The notes under the pieces were generated by a model. It had not been told where the DNA came from. It was given only the letters and a program-made list of their open reading frames with translations, and searched no databases. Position numbers and translations under genes: made by a program. A stretch of DNA of 5,319 bases from Planctomycetota bacterium (GTDB lineage Bacteria > Planctomycetota > SZUA-567): assembly GCA_031278535.1 (NCBI GenBank), contig JAITKH010000222.1, forward strand, positions 1-5,319. The letters run 5' to 3'. Shown piece after piece: positions 4,999 to 5,319 of the stretch (the first letter of the stretch is position 1; each line of letters opens with the position of its first letter).

Positions 4999-5319
4999 TC
5001 AGCCGACGGCTTGCCCGCGTCGCGTGCCGATTTCGTCCAGATCCGTCACCGCGTGGCCGTTCCAGAGATCCACCAGCCGCACCCGCATCCCCGCCCGCCT
5101 GGCGCTCCGCAGCCGCGCCGCCGCGGCGGCGGCCAGTCGCTCGTCGCCGGCGTCAAGCGCGTCCAGGTAGACGCCCCGCACCCCGCGCATCACCCAGCCG
5201 CGGTACTGGATATTCGCCACCGCCGAGGCCTGGGCGTCGGCCCGCACTAGCACGTCCAGATGTTTCGTGTCCGTGCCGGTGCCCATCCGCGTCTGGGCGA
5301 TGGCCCGCCGGATCTCCCC
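4999..5319 (-). CDS. Hypothetical protein, C-terminal part, open at window edge
   Basis: The frame is open from the right edge (GEIRRAIAQTRMG...) to TGA 5001-4999, giving 106 visible residues. An internal ATG at 5286 exists, but the frame and codon bias extend past it, so the true start is probably outside. The sequence alternates strands and helices: HLDVLVRADAQASA, then RGVRGVYLDALDAGDE, an Ala-rich helix, then AGMRVRLVDLWNGHAV. The hydrophobic-strand-RAD element followed by an alpha-helix and another strand is faintly like the periplasmic domain of ExbD/TolR, and the GVYLDALDAGDE segment faintly like a Toprim fold. Neither is strong enough to name. It is the first visible gene of the GC-rich minus-strand operon. 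Confidence 0.6.
   Translation of the reverse strand, partial: GEIRRAIAQTRMGTGTDTKHLDVLVRADAQASAVANIQYRGWVMRGVRGVYLDALDAGDERLAAAAAARLRSARRAGMRVRLVDLWNGHAVTDLDEIGTRRGQAVG

Noticed and set aside
4873..5250. 125-codon plus-strand open frame rich in His, Pro and Arg
   Set aside because: The opposite strand shows far better codon bias and operon spacing; this frame is its reflection.
1..5319. CRISPR array, tRNA or rRNA genes
   Set aside because: No regularly spaced direct repeats, cloverleaf with T-loop motif, or conserved rRNA segments were seen on either strand.

Overview
This is a bacterial window of moderately high GC content with Shine-Dalgarno-led genes. It holds three confidently named genes, one broken remnant, one small non-autonomous mobile element and an unrecognised GC-rich gene set. 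The lineage cannot be fixed from the sequence. A desaturase-like flavoprotein paired with a dedicated acyl carrier protein fits a lipid- or polyene-making, probably environmental bacterium, but that is inference.

Bases 1-953 hold no intact gene. A plus-strand reading frame at about 183-440 looks like the eroded C-terminal end of a type III restriction endonuclease R subunit. The rest is spacer DNA with a 53-base imperfect hairpin (622-674), a 14-base perfect palindrome and a weak terminator candidate (873-916) behind the minus-strand operon.

Bases 954-2642 hold a two-gene minus-strand operon: an acyl carrier protein (2397-2642) followed, with directly abutting stop and start codons, by a CrtI/phytoene-desaturase-type FAD-dependent oxidoreductase (954-2396). 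The spacing implies coupled translation, and the pairing suggests that the oxidoreductase acts on an ACP-linked or ACP-derived lipid or polyene. The 143-base gap to the next gene is a compact divergent control region. It has overlapping candidate promoters on the two strands and two small stem-loops in the predicted leader of the ACP transcript.

Bases 2786-3895 encode a complete Nif3/YqfO-type dinuclear-metal protein on the plus strand. It is followed at 3934-4100 by a MITE-like element. The element has 27-base imperfect terminal inverted repeats (24/27 identical) and sits in a CTAG context, the hallmark of IS630/Tc1-mariner-type insertion at TA. No transposase is present, so it would have to be mobilised in trans.

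Bases 4101-5319 are markedly more GC-rich and carry three tightly packed minus-strand genes with very high third-position GC. None is recognised. The most downstream full gene (4123-4575) is split by an in-frame TAG at codon 21. The reading frame and codon bias continue unchanged on both sides, so this is either a fresh nonsense mutation, a recoded TAG or a sequencing error. A further start codon with a ribosome binding site follows, but its frame closes after seven codons at the MITE end. The composition change coincides with the edge of the repeat, so this is either a real island boundary or an assembly join at a repeat.
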